Both the position numbers and the translations under genes were made by a program. From positions 2,480,001 through 2,544,000 of the forward strand of contig CBDHGH010000003.1 of the NCBI GenBank assembly GCA_965263065.1: 64,000 nucleotides of DNA, given 5' to 3'. This document shows positions 25,856 to 35,772 of the stretch, piece after piece (position 1 is the first letter of the stretch; every line of letters begins with the position of its first letter). The notes beneath the pieces were generated by a model. That model saw only the letters and a program-made list of their open reading frames with translations, had not been told where the DNA came from and ran no database searches. This DNA is from TK10-74A sp965263065 (GTDB taxonomy: Bacteria; Chloroflexota; Dehalococcoidia; Bin125).

Positions 25856-26056
25856 ATGATGGAGTTGAGCACACTGCTTGTGGTCTGCAGCGGGACGGTG
25901 GTGGTGGGGATCCTGGCGCTGCAGGCTGGATGGGGCACCCTGGCACGACCGTCGTCGATCGGTGACCCGACCTCATCCGTCGCGACGCGCCCGGATCTGC
26001 GACCGCTCCCGCGTCCGTTGGTGGCGAGGCGGGGGCGGTCGCGCCGGGCGGCCTGA
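25856..26056 (+). CDS. Possible small single-TM protein
   Basis: A 66-residue candidate (MMELSTLLVVCSGTVVVGIL...) with one N-terminal membrane segment and a basic, Pro/Arg-rich tail. A GGGGGT stretch precedes the ATG pair at 25856/25859. Supported mainly by the hydrophobic pattern and by the conspicuous inverted repeat upstream; no homologue is recognised. It could be spurious. Confidence 0.35.
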   Translation: MMELSTLLVVCSGTVVVGILALQAGWGTLARPSSIGDPTSSVATRPDLRPLPRPLVARRGRSRRAA

Positions 26057-26199
26057 CCGCTCCGGCCCGCTTCCAGCGGCGGGATTTCACCGAATTCGGG
26101 GGCCCGGCCCGCGTGCGGCAGTAGCCAGCCAGCGGGCCACTAGCTATTGTGCCGGTGCGCGACCGCCCCTGGCGTACGCGCCGACGTTAGCGGGTTGCC

Positions 26200-26907
26200 A
26201 TGACAACGCGAGCACCCAGCCCCGACACGAACCCCTTGCAACTGGTGCCGCTCTTCAGCGGCATGTCGCCCCCATTGCTGGGCGAGCTGTCGCGCAAGCT
26301 GCGGGTCGTGGTGTTCCGGGCCGGCACGGCCGTCTTCCACGCCGACGATGCCGGCTCGATGATGTACATCATCATCAAGGGCGCCGTGAAGATCTTCGTG
26401 CCCGCCACCGACGGACGCGAGGTCGTGCTGGCCGTGCATCGCACCGGCGACCTCTTCGGCGAGATGTCGCTCCTGGACGACGAGCGCCGGTCGGCCTCCG
26501 CCACCACGCTCGAAGACACGGAGATGGTGAGCCTCAGCCGCCAGGACTTCCAAGATGTGCTGACGCGTCATCCCGACGCCTGCCGGGCGATCCTGGACGT
26601 GCTGGTCAAGCGCCTGCGGCAGACCAACCAGTCGATCCAGGACGCGTACCTCCTGGACGTGCCCGGCCGCTTGGCGCGGCGGCTGCTGATCCTGGCCCGC
26701 GAGCACGGCATCCCCGCCGAAGAGGGCGTGGAGATCGGCCTGCGCATCAGCCAGCAGGATCTGGCGAGCATGATCGGCGCGAGCCGCGTGGCGGTGAACA
26801 AGCAATTGCAGAACTGGCGGCAACTGGGCATCGTCGATGTGCGCCGCCAGCGCGTCACGATCCTCAAGCCGGACATGCTCGAGAAGCAGTTCGCGCTCAG
26901 CCCGTAG
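26200..26907 (+). CDS. Crp/Fnr family transcriptional regulator
   Basis: A 235-residue regulator. An N-terminal cyclic-nucleotide-binding fold (VFRAGTAVFHADDAGSMMYI, GDLFGEMSLLDDERRSASA) is joined by the long dimerisation helix to a C-terminal winged helix with recognition region SQQDLASMIGASRVAVNKQL. No Cys cluster of the Fnr type is present, so a small-molecule ligand such as cAMP is more likely than an Fe-S cluster. It is convergent with an MFS gene. Confidence 0.95.
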   Translation: MTTRAPSPDTNPLQLVPLFSGMSPPLLGELSRKLRVVVFRAGTAVFHADDAGSMMYIIIKGAVKIFVPATDGREVVLAVHRTGDLFGEMSLLDDERRSASATTLEDTEMVSLSRQDFQDVLTRHPDACRAILDVLVKRLRQTNQSIQDAYLLDVPGRLARRLLILAREHGIPAEEGVEIGLRISQQDLASMIGASRVAVNKQLQNWRQLGIVDVRRQRVTILKPDMLEKQFALSP

Positions 26908-26920
26908 CGCGTCCGGCCCG

Positions 26921-28402
26921 TCAGTCGGGCCCGCTCCGCGCGCCGGGCGCGGGGGCCGCCCGCCCGGAACCGCCCAAGTCGACCAGCGCCCGCTCGTCCA
27001 TCCGCGTGAGTTCGCGCGCCCGTTCCTCGCTGATCTTGCCCTCGGCCACCAGTTGGGCGGCGCGCGCCGGCGACATTTGCGCCTTCGCGCCCGTGCCGAC
27101 GCGCAGATTGCGCAGCGAAGGGCTGAGCAGGAACATGCCGGCCAGCAGCACGATCATGATGATCGCGGAGCCGGCCAGGGCCGTCTGCGCGCCGAAGGCG
27201 TCGGCCGCGAGCGCGAGCGGGATCACGCCCAGCGGCATCAGTCCGAACGACATCATCACGACGGCCATCACGCGCCCCCGCACCTCCTCCGACACCGTGG
27301 CCTGGATGACGGTGTTGTTCGTCGTCTGCATCACGACGCCGCCCACGCTGCCCAGCGCGAGCATCACGACGGCCGGCGCGAGCGCATCGAGCTGGGAGAA
27401 GGCGATGTACAGCACGCCCAGCCAGATCCCGCTGAGCAGCATCAGCCGGCCCTTGTGCTCGTAGCGGCCCATCGCCGCGACGATGAGCGCCCCCACCAGA
27501 CCCCCCACCCCGGTGCTGGCGGCCAGCAGCCCCAGACCCGCCGCGCCGGCGTCGAAGACCTCCTCGGCGAAGACGGGCAGGAGTTGGTAGACCGGGATCG
27601 CGAAGAGCGGGAAGACGAGCCCCAGCACGATCAGCCGGGTGATCAGGCCGTCGTTGCGGATGTAGCGCAGCGCCTCGGCGAAGTCCTCATGCACGCGGGC
27701 CGACTTCTTGCGCACCGTCGTCATGCCGTGGTCGGGGATGCGCCACTCGCTGATCACCGGCGCGCTGAAGAAGATCGCGACGAGGATGTAGACCCAGCCC
27801 ACCCCCAGCGGCGCGACCAGCCCGCCCGCCATCGCCGGCGCGACGACGCGGGTCAGGTTCTGGCCGCCCATCTGCAGCGAGATCGCGTTCATCATCTTGT
27901 GGCGCGGCACCAGCTGCGGCACGATCGCCTGCCGCGCGGGCATGTTGAACGCGAACATCACGCCCGACAGCATCCCGGCGATCAGCAGGTGCCAGTACTG
28001 GATCAGGTCCGTCAGCACGAGCAGGCCGACCGTGCCCGCGGTGGCCGTCGCGACGGTCTGCGTGATCCGCAGCAGAACCTTCTTGTTCACCCGGTCGGCC
28101 ACGACGCCCCCGAACGGCGAGCCCAGCAACATCGGCAGCGCCCCGGCGGCGGTGACGTAGCCGATCGCCGCCGCCGACCCCGTCAGCTCGAACGTCAGGT
28201 AGCCGCGGATGACGAACTGCATCTGCGTGGCCATGAAGAACGCCAGATTGCCGCAGAAGAACCAGGCGAAGTCGCGCTCCGAGAGGGCGGCGAACGTCGT
28301 GCTCAGGCGGTCGCGCCCGCCGCGGTCGCCCGGCCGGCCACCCGGCGGGCCACCCAGTGGGCCAGCCGCCGCCGCCCCGTCTGTCGTCCCCCGCTGCGTC
28401 AT
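26921..28402 (-). CDS. MFS transporter (EntS/MFS_3-like)
   Basis: A 493-residue membrane carrier. The pattern FAALSERDFAWFFCGNLAFF, then GSPFGGVVADRVNKKVLLR (the MFS loop 2-3 motif), and QAIVPQLVPRHKMMNAISLQ, is that of the enterobactin-exporter-like group. A soluble C-terminal tail of about 60 residues (MSPARAAQLVAEGKISEERA...) resembles a short coiled helix. Substrate unknown; efflux is the usual role. Confidence 0.9.
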   Translation of the reverse strand: MTQRGTTDGAAAAGPLGGPPGGRPGDRGGRDRLSTTFAALSERDFAWFFCGNLAFFMATQMQFVIRGYLTFELTGSAAAIGYVTAAGALPMLLGSPFGGVVADRVNKKVLLRITQTVATATAGTVGLLVLTDLIQYWHLLIAGMLSGVMFAFNMPARQAIVPQLVPRHKMMNAISLQMGGQNLTRVVAPAMAGGLVAPLGVGWVYILVAIFFSAPVISEWRIPDHGMTTVRKKSARVHEDFAEALRYIRNDGLITRLIVLGLVFPLFAIPVYQLLPVFAEEVFDAGAAGLGLLAASTGVGGLVGALIVAAMGRYEHKGRLMLLSGIWLGVLYIAFSQLDALAPAVVMLALGSVGGVVMQTTNNTVIQATVSEEVRGRVMAVVMMSFGLMPLGVIPLALAADAFGAQTALAGSAIIMIVLLAGMFLLSPSLRNLRVGTGAKAQMSPARAAQLVAEGKISEERARELTRMDERALVDLGGSGRAAPAPGARSGPD

Positions 28403-28499
28403 CCGCGTCCTCTCCGCGACCGCTCCGCCCGGAAGCGCCCCACGCCCATCCTTGCGGGTGGCACGCGATCTGGCTATCGCGTGCGGGGTCGCGCCGCCA

Positions 28500-29555
28500 T
28501 CAGGAGGCCGCCAGCGAGGCCCGATACGCGTACATGGCGACGCTCGCCGCGACGGCCACGTTGAGGCTGTCGATCTGGCCGTACACCGGCACGGCGACCT
28601 GGAGATCGCAGGCGTCCAGAAACGCGGCCGGCAGGCCGTCGCCCTCGTTGCCCGCGACGATCAGCGGCCGCTCGGGCCAGCGCGCCTCGAATAGCGGCTG
28701 CGCGTCCGGCCCCTGCTGCAGCGCGACGACCTGGAAGCCCTCGGCGCGGGCCCGCTCCAGGCAGGCCTGCGGGGAGTCGATCAGCTCGACCGGGAGCCAC
28801 CAGTCGCTGCCCTTGGTCGAGGGCCGGTAGTAGAAGTCCCGCCCGACGATCCAGACGGCCTCCGCGCCGGCGGCCTCGGCGCTGCGGATCAGCACGCCCA
28901 GGTTGACGCCATAGGAGAAGTTGAAGGCGGCGACGGCGAAGGATCGGGGCCGCGCCGGCGCCCCCTGCGGCGGCGGACGCAGGCCGAAGGGCCGCAGGTC
29001 CGAGCGGCCCTCCGCGTCCCCGCCGGGCGCCTCAGCGGACGCCTCGACGGGCGCCTCGACGCTGCGACGGCGCTCCGCGAGCAGCGCCAGCGCCCGCCCC
29101 GCCCGACGGGCGACGGCCGGGTCGGCGTCGCGGCTGAGCGTGGCGAGCAGGTCGGCCCCGGGATGGCCGAGCGCAGCCAGCACCACGCAGGCCGCCCGCT
29201 TCCCCGATCGCGACGCCCCGGGCAGCCAGGCGCGCATCTGTCGCACGACCTCCACCGCGTCGAGCCGTGGCAGCAGCGTCATGGCGCGACGCCGCAGCCG
29301 CCGATGCTCCGACGTCAGCGGCCCCAGCAGCGCCGCCACGACCTCCGGCGCCGGCGCGCACTGCAGCGCGATGCGCGCCTCGCCGCGGGGGAACGGATGG
29401 TCCGCGTGCAGGGCGGCCTCGACCGCCGCCTCGACCCAGCCGTCGTCGCGGAGCTCGGCGCGGGCGCGCAACGCGAGCCCGGCCTCCTGCGCCGCGGCGT
29501 CGCCCGGTGCGAGCGGCGGAATACTGCCCAGGCCGTGCGCCCCGGAGTCCGGCAT
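28500..29555 (-). CDS. HEAT-repeat/SPOUT RNA methyltransferase fusion (TrmH/SpoU C-terminal domain)
   Basis: A 351-residue protein with an unusual build. Residues ~20-165 form Ala/Leu-rich helical pairs of HEAT type (PEVVAALLGPLTSEHRRLRR; GADLLATLSRDADPAVARRA). A charged linker follows, then from ~205 a SpoU-like SAM-dependent 2'-O-methyltransferase domain with motif 1 NLGVLIRSAEAAGA (218-231), motif 2 IVAGNEGDGLP (299-309) and motif 3 VPVYGQIDSLNVAVA (322-336). It probably modifies a tRNA or rRNA ribose. It is divergent from the gene at 29683. Confidence 0.85.
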   Translation of the reverse strand: MPDSGAHGLGSIPPLAPGDAAAQEAGLALRARAELRDDGWVEAAVEAALHADHPFPRGEARIALQCAPAPEVVAALLGPLTSEHRRLRRRAMTLLPRLDAVEVVRQMRAWLPGASRSGKRAACVVLAALGHPGADLLATLSRDADPAVARRAGRALALLAERRRSVEAPVEASAEAPGGDAEGRSDLRPFGLRPPPQGAPARPRSFAVAAFNFSYGVNLGVLIRSAEAAGAEAVWIVGRDFYYRPSTKGSDWWLPVELIDSPQACLERARAEGFQVVALQQGPDAQPLFEARWPERPLIVAGNEGDGLPAAFLDACDLQVAVPVYGQIDSLNVAVAASVAMYAYRASLAAS

Positions 29556-29574
29556 GGGGGGATCATCGTGCCGG

Positions 29575-29628
29575 AGGCGCGTCCCGTCGAGACAGCGGCG
29601 CAGGCGCGTCCGGTCGAGACAGTGCCGC
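29575..29628 (+). repeat. Tandem 27-bp direct repeat
   Basis: 29575-29601 and 29602-29628 are tandem 27-mers differing at three positions (shared core gtcgagacag). They lie in the divergent promoter region between the methyltransferase gene and the gene at 29683. Confidence 0.7.
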
Positions 29629-29670
29629 AGGAACGTCCCCGTCCGCTGGCCGGGCAGGGACTCGCTCGCC

Positions 29671-29676
29671 TACGCT
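29671..29676 (+). promoter_or_regulatory. TANNNT -10 element, leaderless start
   Basis: TACGCT ends six bases before the ATG at 29683, with no ribosome site between, as for the genes at 16440 and 46623. Confidence 0.45.
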
Positions 29677-29682
29677 CGCGCA

Positions 29683-30072
29683 ATGCCGTTTCACCGATCG
29701 CTCCTGTTCGACGTCGACGCCCCCAGCCTCTACGACGCACTGCGCGAAATGCTCGCGCCCAACCTGCAGGACGGGACCTTCGAGGTCATCGCCGATCGTG
29801 AGGACGAGGAGTTCGAGATCGCCTATCGAAACATCGTGTCGTCGTCGCGGTACCACTTCGGGATTCAGGAGTTGGAGGAGGGGACGCAACTGGAGGCGCA
29901 GCTGTGGCTGGGCGGGCTGATCGGGCTGCCGCAGTCGCTGCTGCGCTTCTGGTCGCACAAGCGGCACCTCGACACGCTGCTGCGCAACGTTGGCGACATG
30001 GCGGCGGAGATCGCCGCGGCCGATCAAGCGGCGGAGTCCGCTGCCGACGCCGAGCCTGAGGGCTTCGACTAG
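29683..30072 (+). CDS. Hypothetical protein, START/CoxG-like
   Basis: A 129-residue soluble protein with no secure family. MPFHRSLLFDVDAPSLYDAL, FEIAYRNIVSSSRYHFG and LEEGTQLEAQLWLGGLIGLP suggest an alpha/beta lipid-binding (START-like) fold, as in SRPBCC proteins; this is inference. The last 25 residues are Ala/Glu-rich. The next gene starts directly after its TAG. Confidence 0.6.
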   Translation: MPFHRSLLFDVDAPSLYDALREMLAPNLQDGTFEVIADREDEEFEIAYRNIVSSSRYHFGIQELEEGTQLEAQLWLGGLIGLPQSLLRFWSHKRHLDTLLRNVGDMAAEIAAADQAAESAADAEPEGFD

Positions 30073-31404
30073 ATGGCCCGGGCGATGCGCTTGGGCGGCG
30101 GAGAGCGCGCGGTCGGCGAGCGCTCCGTCGTGCTGTCGCTGTCCGGCACGCACGCGCTGATCCACTCGACGGAGTTGGCCTACGCCGCGCTGCTGCTGCG
30201 GATCGAGGCGGAGTTCGGCACGGACCTGCTGCTCCTGGGCGTGCTGGCCAACGTGAGCGCGTTCGCCTTCGGGCTGGGGGCGCTGCCCGCCGGGATGCTG
30301 GCCGACCGGCTGGGCTCGGTGCACGTCCTGCGCATCACGCTCGCGGGCTCGGCGGTCGCGGCGATGCTCGTGGCCCTGTCGCCGTCCGAGCTCGCGCTGG
30401 GCGTGACCCTGGCCCTGCTGGGCATCACGACGGGGCTGTACCACCCGGCGGGCTTCGCGCTGCTGGCGCGTACCAGGCGCCGCACGCACAACGTGGCGCT
30501 GCACGGCGTGGTCGGCACCCTGGGCATCGCCGCCGCGCCGGTGCTGTTGTCCGGCATCGCGCTGGCGACCGACTGGCGGCTGTCGTACGTGGCGCTGGGC
30601 GTGCTGGCGGCCGTGGCGTTCCTCTACACGCTGCGACTGCCGCGCGGCGGCCAGCTGTCGATGGGGCCGGGACCGGACGCCCCCGCGTCGCCCGGGAGCC
30701 TGGCGCCGGACGCGGAGGCCGAGACGCCCGCCTCCCCGCTGCCGGGCGCAGACCCCGGGACCGCCCGGCCGCCCGCCACGACGGCCCGATCGCTCAGCCG
30801 CTTCTGGTGGCTGCCGCTGGCCGTGATCTACGTGGCGAACGTGATCCAGGGCTTCGTCTACCGCGGCAGCATCACCTTCATCCCTACCCACATCGAGGAA
30901 CAGATCAGCGGCGCGATCCTCGGCGTCGACGGCGCGGAGCTTGCCGGCGCCCTGGCCACCGTGGCGCTGCTGGGCGGCGCCGTCGGCTGGTACGTCGGCG
31001 GGGTTCTGGCGGAGCGCCTGCCGCACTACCCGCTGGTCATCGGCGCGTGGGTCGCGACGATACCGCTGCTGCTGCTCATCTCCGCCATCGGCGGCGCGCC
31101 GCTCATCGTGGTGATATTCATCTTCGTGGTCACCAACTTCGCGATGGCGCCCGCGCTGGTGTCGCTGATCGCCGACTTCTCCCCGCCGGGCCGAATGGGC
31201 GCCTCCTTCGGCATGATGTTCTTCCTCTCCTTCGGCATGGGCTCCTTCGCGGCGACGCTGGCGGGCTTCACGGCCGATCGCTGGGGGGTCGACGCCGTCT
31301 TTCTCGTGCTCGCGGTGGTGAGCGGGGGCGGGGCGCTGTTGTCGGTGGGCCTCTTCTACCTCACGCGCGGAGCGCGCCGGCGCCCGGGCGCGGTCTCTTC
31401 CTAG
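30073..31404 (+). CDS. MFS transporter
   Basis: A 443-residue carrier of the major facilitator superfamily. Loop 2-3 motif GMLADRLGSVHVLRI, TM region LGVTLALLGITTGLYHPAGFALLARTRR resembling the Fsr (fosmidomycin-resistance) group, a long Pro/Ala-rich central loop (DAPASPGSLAPDAEAETPAS), then a second half ending with YLTRGARRRPG. The start codon abuts the stop of the preceding gene, so the two are translated together. Substrate unknown. Confidence 0.9.
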   Translation: MARAMRLGGGERAVGERSVVLSLSGTHALIHSTELAYAALLLRIEAEFGTDLLLLGVLANVSAFAFGLGALPAGMLADRLGSVHVLRITLAGSAVAAMLVALSPSELALGVTLALLGITTGLYHPAGFALLARTRRRTHNVALHGVVGTLGIAAAPVLLSGIALATDWRLSYVALGVLAAVAFLYTLRLPRGGQLSMGPGPDAPASPGSLAPDAEAETPASPLPGADPGTARPPATTARSLSRFWWLPLAVIYVANVIQGFVYRGSITFIPTHIEEQISGAILGVDGAELAGALATVALLGGAVGWYVGGVLAERLPHYPLVIGAWVATIPLLLLISAIGGAPLIVVIFIFVVTNFAMAPALVSLIADFSPPGRMGASFGMMFFLSFGMGSFAATLAGFTADRWGVDAVFLVLAVVSGGGALLSVGLFYLTRGARRRPGAVSS

Positions 31405-31506
31405 CGTGCCCCGCGGCCGTCGCCCCCGTGGAGCGTCGGGCTATACTGTGCCGCGCGCCGCTGGGCCGGCGCGCGACGATGACACCCCGAACGGAGAGCG
31501 CCCCTC

Positions 31507-32100
31507 GTGGCCGACGACAGGCACGTCCCGCAGAACACCATGGACGCCGATACCCGCGCGGCGATCGGCGCGAAGCTGCGCGCCACGGGGGCCGAGGCCT
31601 GGACGACGCTGCTGGCGCGCGCGCTGACGGTGCGCGAGGAATGGGACCACGCGGCGGCGGAGCTGGACGAATCCGAGGCGACGCCCGGGCCCAACGACGG
31701 CCCCTGGAACGCGTGGCATCTGCTCAACCATGTCGGCGGCTTCACGACGCGCGCCGCGGAGCACTTGCGCGCGATGGCCGCCGGCGAGGCGCCACAGCTC
31801 GATCCGGGAGCGCACTGGCTCGGCGACGGGCAGACCTTCCTTGAGTTGCGCTCGGCCGCGATCAGCGGCTGGGACGCCTTCATCGCCGCGGTCACGGAGT
31901 CGACGATCGCGCCTCCCCAGGGCGGCCCCGCGACGCACCCGGCCTTCGGCCCGCTGAACGCGCGGGAGTTCGTCGCCTTCACCGTCTACCACGCCCGCGA
32001 CCACGCCCGTCAGCTGCGCGACGTGCGCGGCCTGGCGCCCGGCCAGAACCCCGGCGACTCCTCGGGCGACTTGGGGCGTCGCCGCCAGACGGCGCATTGA
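31507..32100 (+). CDS. DinB-like/DUF664 protein
   Basis: A 197-residue protein of the DinB four-helix superfamily, which includes metal-dependent thiol transferases (mycothiol/bacillithiol S-transferases). Metal-ligand-like histidines are at WHLLNHVGG and FTVYHARDHARQLRDVRG. Starts at GTG 31507; a TATACT -10-like box lies at 31442-31447. It is followed after 12 bases by a second DinB-like gene, so the pair probably acts together. Confidence 0.8.
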   Translation: MADDRHVPQNTMDADTRAAIGAKLRATGAEAWTTLLARALTVREEWDHAAAELDESEATPGPNDGPWNAWHLLNHVGGFTTRAAEHLRAMAAGEAPQLDPGAHWLGDGQTFLELRSAAISGWDAFIAAVTESTIAPPQGGPATHPAFGPLNAREFVAFTVYHARDHARQLRDVRGLAPGQNPGDSSGDLGRRRQTAH

Positions 32101-32112
32101 GGTGATGGCGAG

Positions 32113-32601
32113 ATGACAGCGCTCACCCGAACGACGCCGACGGAACGGCCCACCTGGGCGGACCTGCACTCGCGCATCGACGAGACGCAGGCGGCCTGGG
32201 ACGCTGCCAGCGCCGGCCTCGACGGTCGCGAGGCCGCGGGCGGCTGGAGCGCGCTGCAGCTGCACTCGCACGTCGCGGCGGCGCTGCTGCGCTACGCCGA
32301 CACCCTGGCGCGCGTCGCGGTGTCGCGCGCGGCCGACGCCGCGCCTGCCTCGGAGTTCTTGCCCGGCCGCCATCCCTACGCCCGCGTCCGCCAGTTGGGC
32401 GAGAAGGGCTGGCGCGACTTTCGCGGCTCGGCCCGCACCGTCGCGAAGCAGCCCGACCGGGGCGCCGCGATCAGTACGGCGGACGGCCGGGTCGATGCGC
32501 GGACATTCGTCACGGATGCGCTCGCGCACCTCAACGAGCACGTGAATCAGATGCGACTCGCGGCGGCCGGCGCGAGCGCGTGTACAGCGCCACCGGCCTA
32601 G
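32113..32601 (+). CDS. DinB-like protein
   Basis: A 162-residue relative of the preceding gene product, again with the DinB arrangement: GWSALQLHSHVAAALLRYAD and a C-terminal HLNEHVNQMRL that would complete the metal site. Sequence identity to the neighbour is low, so this is an old duplication or two independent families. Function unknown; thiol or DNA-damage-related roles are known in the superfamily. Confidence 0.7.
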   Translation: MTALTRTTPTERPTWADLHSRIDETQAAWDAASAGLDGREAAGGWSALQLHSHVAAALLRYADTLARVAVSRAADAAPASEFLPGRHPYARVRQLGEKGWRDFRGSARTVAKQPDRGAAISTADGRVDARTFVTDALAHLNEHVNQMRLAAAGASACTAPPA

Positions 32602-32620
32602 TTGCGAGAGGGGCCCCACG

Positions 32621-33499
32621 ATGGCGATGGAACTGACCGGCTTGGAGGGGAAGGTCGCCGTTGTGACGGGGGCCGGACGCATGCGCGGCATTGGCCGTGC
32701 GATCGCCGTCGCGCTGGCGGGCGCCGGCTGCGACGTCGTGGTCACGGGCACCGGCCGCGACCCGGGCTCGTTCCCGGCGGCGGAACAGGCGGCCGGCTGG
32801 CGCGACATCCTCTCGGTGGCGGACGAGATCGAGGCGCTGGGCCGCCGGGCGCTGCCGCTGGTGAGCACCGTCACCGACGCGTTCCAGGTCGACCTCGTGG
32901 CCTCGAACACGATGAAGGCGATGGGGCGCGTGGACTTCGTCGTCAACAACGCCGGGTCGTCCCGCGGCCTCGACCAGAACCCGGTCGTGGACGTGCCGCC
33001 GGACGCCTGGCGGCGCGTCGTCGACGTGAACCTGAACGGCGTCTTCTACGTGTCGCGGGCGTTCGGGCGGCGGCTCGTCGAACAGGGCGAGGGCGGCGCG
33101 ATCGTCAACATTTCGTCGATCGCGGGCAAGGTGTTCGCCGCCAACGAGGCGGCCTACTCCGCCTCCAAGGCGGGGCAGAACGCCCTCACGGCCTGCATGG
33201 CCCGCGAGATGGGCCAGCACCAGATCCGGGTCAACTCGATCTGCCCGGGGCTGATCGATGCCTCCCGCATGGACAACGCCCCGCGCGGCAAGGACACCGC
33301 CCGGCAGGAGGGCGTCCGCACAACACCCGGTCCCGCCGCCTTCGATTGGGACGAGCACGTGAACACTCATATCCCCTTGGGCCGGGCCGGGCAGGGCACC
33401 GACATCGCCAACGCCGTGGTCTATCTCTGCAGCGACCAGGGCGCCTGGATCACCGGCCAGTCGATCAACGTCGACGGCGGCAACTGCGTCTGGCACTAG
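32621..33499 (+). CDS. SDR family oxidoreductase
   Basis: A 292-residue short-chain dehydrogenase. The glycine motif is VVTGAGRMRGIGRAIA, with two extra residues compared with the classic TGxxxGIG. Then VVNNAGSSRG, catalytic NISSIAGKVFA and YSASKAGQNAL. An insertion of about 25 residues near PRGKDTARQEGVRTT is larger than usual. RBS GAGAGGGG precedes the ATG. It is followed by an enoyl-CoA hydratase gene, suggesting acyl-CoA metabolism. Confidence 0.92.
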   Translation: MAMELTGLEGKVAVVTGAGRMRGIGRAIAVALAGAGCDVVVTGTGRDPGSFPAAEQAAGWRDILSVADEIEALGRRALPLVSTVTDAFQVDLVASNTMKAMGRVDFVVNNAGSSRGLDQNPVVDVPPDAWRRVVDVNLNGVFYVSRAFGRRLVEQGEGGAIVNISSIAGKVFAANEAAYSASKAGQNALTACMAREMGQHQIRVNSICPGLIDASRMDNAPRGKDTARQEGVRTTPGPAAFDWDEHVNTHIPLGRAGQGTDIANAVVYLCSDQGAWITGQSINVDGGNCVWH

Positions 33500-33575
33500 C
33501 GCCCCCCGCGCACGACACTGGCCGCACACGCACCGCACCGACACGCCCCACCCCGGGGCCAGGAAAGGACCCGCC

Positions 33576-34367
<792 letters not shown>

Positions 34368-34408
34368 CCCGAGCGCCGGCCGCCGGCGCTAACCGCCGGC
34401 CGCCGGCG

Positions 34409-35107
34409 CTAACCACCGGGCTCGGCGTCCCCACCCGGCCCGGCCGGGCCGGGCCGTCGCTTGCGCACCACGACGTACAGCAGCGGCAGAATCAGGAACG
34501 CCGCCAGCGCCGCGACGCCGATCGCCGCAACCTCCCGGTCCTCGCGCACGCTCTCGCCGATGACGGAGATCAGGATGATCGACGGCAGGCTGAACACGAC
34601 CGTGATGCCCAGGTACAGCCGGAAGCGGATCGCGGTCAGGCCCGCCGCGTAGGAGACGTAGTCGGCCCCCAGCAGGGGGAAGAGCCGCAGCAGGACCAGC
34701 GCGCGCAGCGCCAGGCGGTCGGCGATGCGGTCGATCTCGTCCACCGTCTTGGCGGGCAGGAAGTGCTCGTAGACCCGCCGGCCCCAGTACCGCGCGATGA
34801 AGAAGCAGAGCGCGGCCCCAATCGCGACCGCGATCACCGTGTAGATCACCCCTAGCACGGCGCCCCAGGCCGCCGCCGCCGCGAGCGGGGCGGGCGTGGT
34901 GGGCAGCGGCGCGAACACCATCGAGAGGGCCAGGAACGCGATATAGGCGACCGGCCCCCACGCCCCGAGGTCGCGCATCCAGCCCTCGAAGTCGTCGTAG
35001 TCCCAGGGCGAGAACCGCTCGATGATCTGGTCGAGGCCCACGAGCGCCCCCAGCGCCAGGATGACGACCAGGATCAGAGCGATGGCTTGGCGTCGGGTGA
35101 TGTCCAC
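34409..35107 (-). CDS. TVP38/TMEM64 (VTT domain) membrane protein
   Basis: A 232-residue membrane protein of the DedA-like VTT family. N-terminal membrane segment QAIALILVVILALGALVGLD, then AYIAFLALSMVFAPLPTTPAP, FFIARYWGRRVYEHFLP, and LGADYVSYAAGLTAIRFRLY, all in family order. Members act in lipid or membrane homeostasis. The end of the frame is Gly/Pro-rich. It stands alone, divergent from the ArsR-like gene. Confidence 0.9.
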   Translation of the reverse strand: MDITRRQAIALILVVILALGALVGLDQIIERFSPWDYDDFEGWMRDLGAWGPVAYIAFLALSMVFAPLPTTPAPLAAAAAWGAVLGVIYTVIAVAIGAALCFFIARYWGRRVYEHFLPAKTVDEIDRIADRLALRALVLLRLFPLLGADYVSYAAGLTAIRFRLYLGITVVFSLPSIILISVIGESVREDREVAAIGVAALAAFLILPLLYVVVRKRRPGPAGPGGDAEPGG

Positions 35108-35196
35108 GCGGCCATCTTAGGGGGACGGCCGCGACGCGCAGCCCCGGGATCCCCTCGACGAGGAGCGGGCCGATTCGCTATGCTGTTCACATTCCC

Positions 35197-35508
35197 GTGA
35201 AGTCCATCACGAACACATCCCCTCCGGACGCCTCCCGACAGCAGATCGCCATTCGGGCGCTCGCCAACGACGCCCGCTACCGGATCGTCGCGCGGCTGGC
35301 CGTCGACGGGGCCCCGCACGGCTGCCGGGAGTTGATCCGGCTGCTGGGCGTGACGCCGCCCGCGGTGTCCAACCACCTGCGGGTGCTGGAGCGCGCCGGG
35401 CTCGTCCAGACGGAGCGACGTGGCGCACGCGTGTACGCGTCCCTCGCGCGGACGGACTTGGCCTATCAAATGGCGGCCATCGTGCGCGGCCCCGGCGCCC
35501 ACTCCTGA
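35197..35508 (+). CDS. ArsR-family transcriptional regulator
   Basis: A 103-residue winged-helix protein starting from GTG 35197. The helix-turn-helix is at LIRLLGVTPPAVSNHLRVLE, followed by wing LVQTERRGARVYASLA. The metal-sensing Cys motif of classical ArsR/SmtB members is absent, so it may respond to another signal or act constitutively. A TATGCT box at 35179-35184 may be its -10 element. Confidence 0.9.
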   Translation: MKSITNTSPPDASRQQIAIRALANDARYRIVARLAVDGAPHGCRELIRLLGVTPPAVSNHLRVLERAGLVQTERRGARVYASLARTDLAYQMAAIVRGPGAHS

Positions 35509-35772
35509 CCACCCCGCCCTGAGCGCCGGGAACCGCAGCGTCCCCCGCGACGTTCGGTATCAGACGGGGCCGGTCGCCCCGCCGCCCCAGACGCGCCCTG
35601 TTGCTCGACGGACCGTGTGCCTCTCAACAAACGGAGTGTCGTCGGGCGCACGGTCGCTCGGCGGACCGGGGAACCGGGGCATCAGCCCCGGCGTATGTTA
35701 AGCGATGCATGAAGTCCGCCCGACGGCGTCGTACGCGACGCGGGCGGAAACGGCTACCGATCGGAGGACCCC

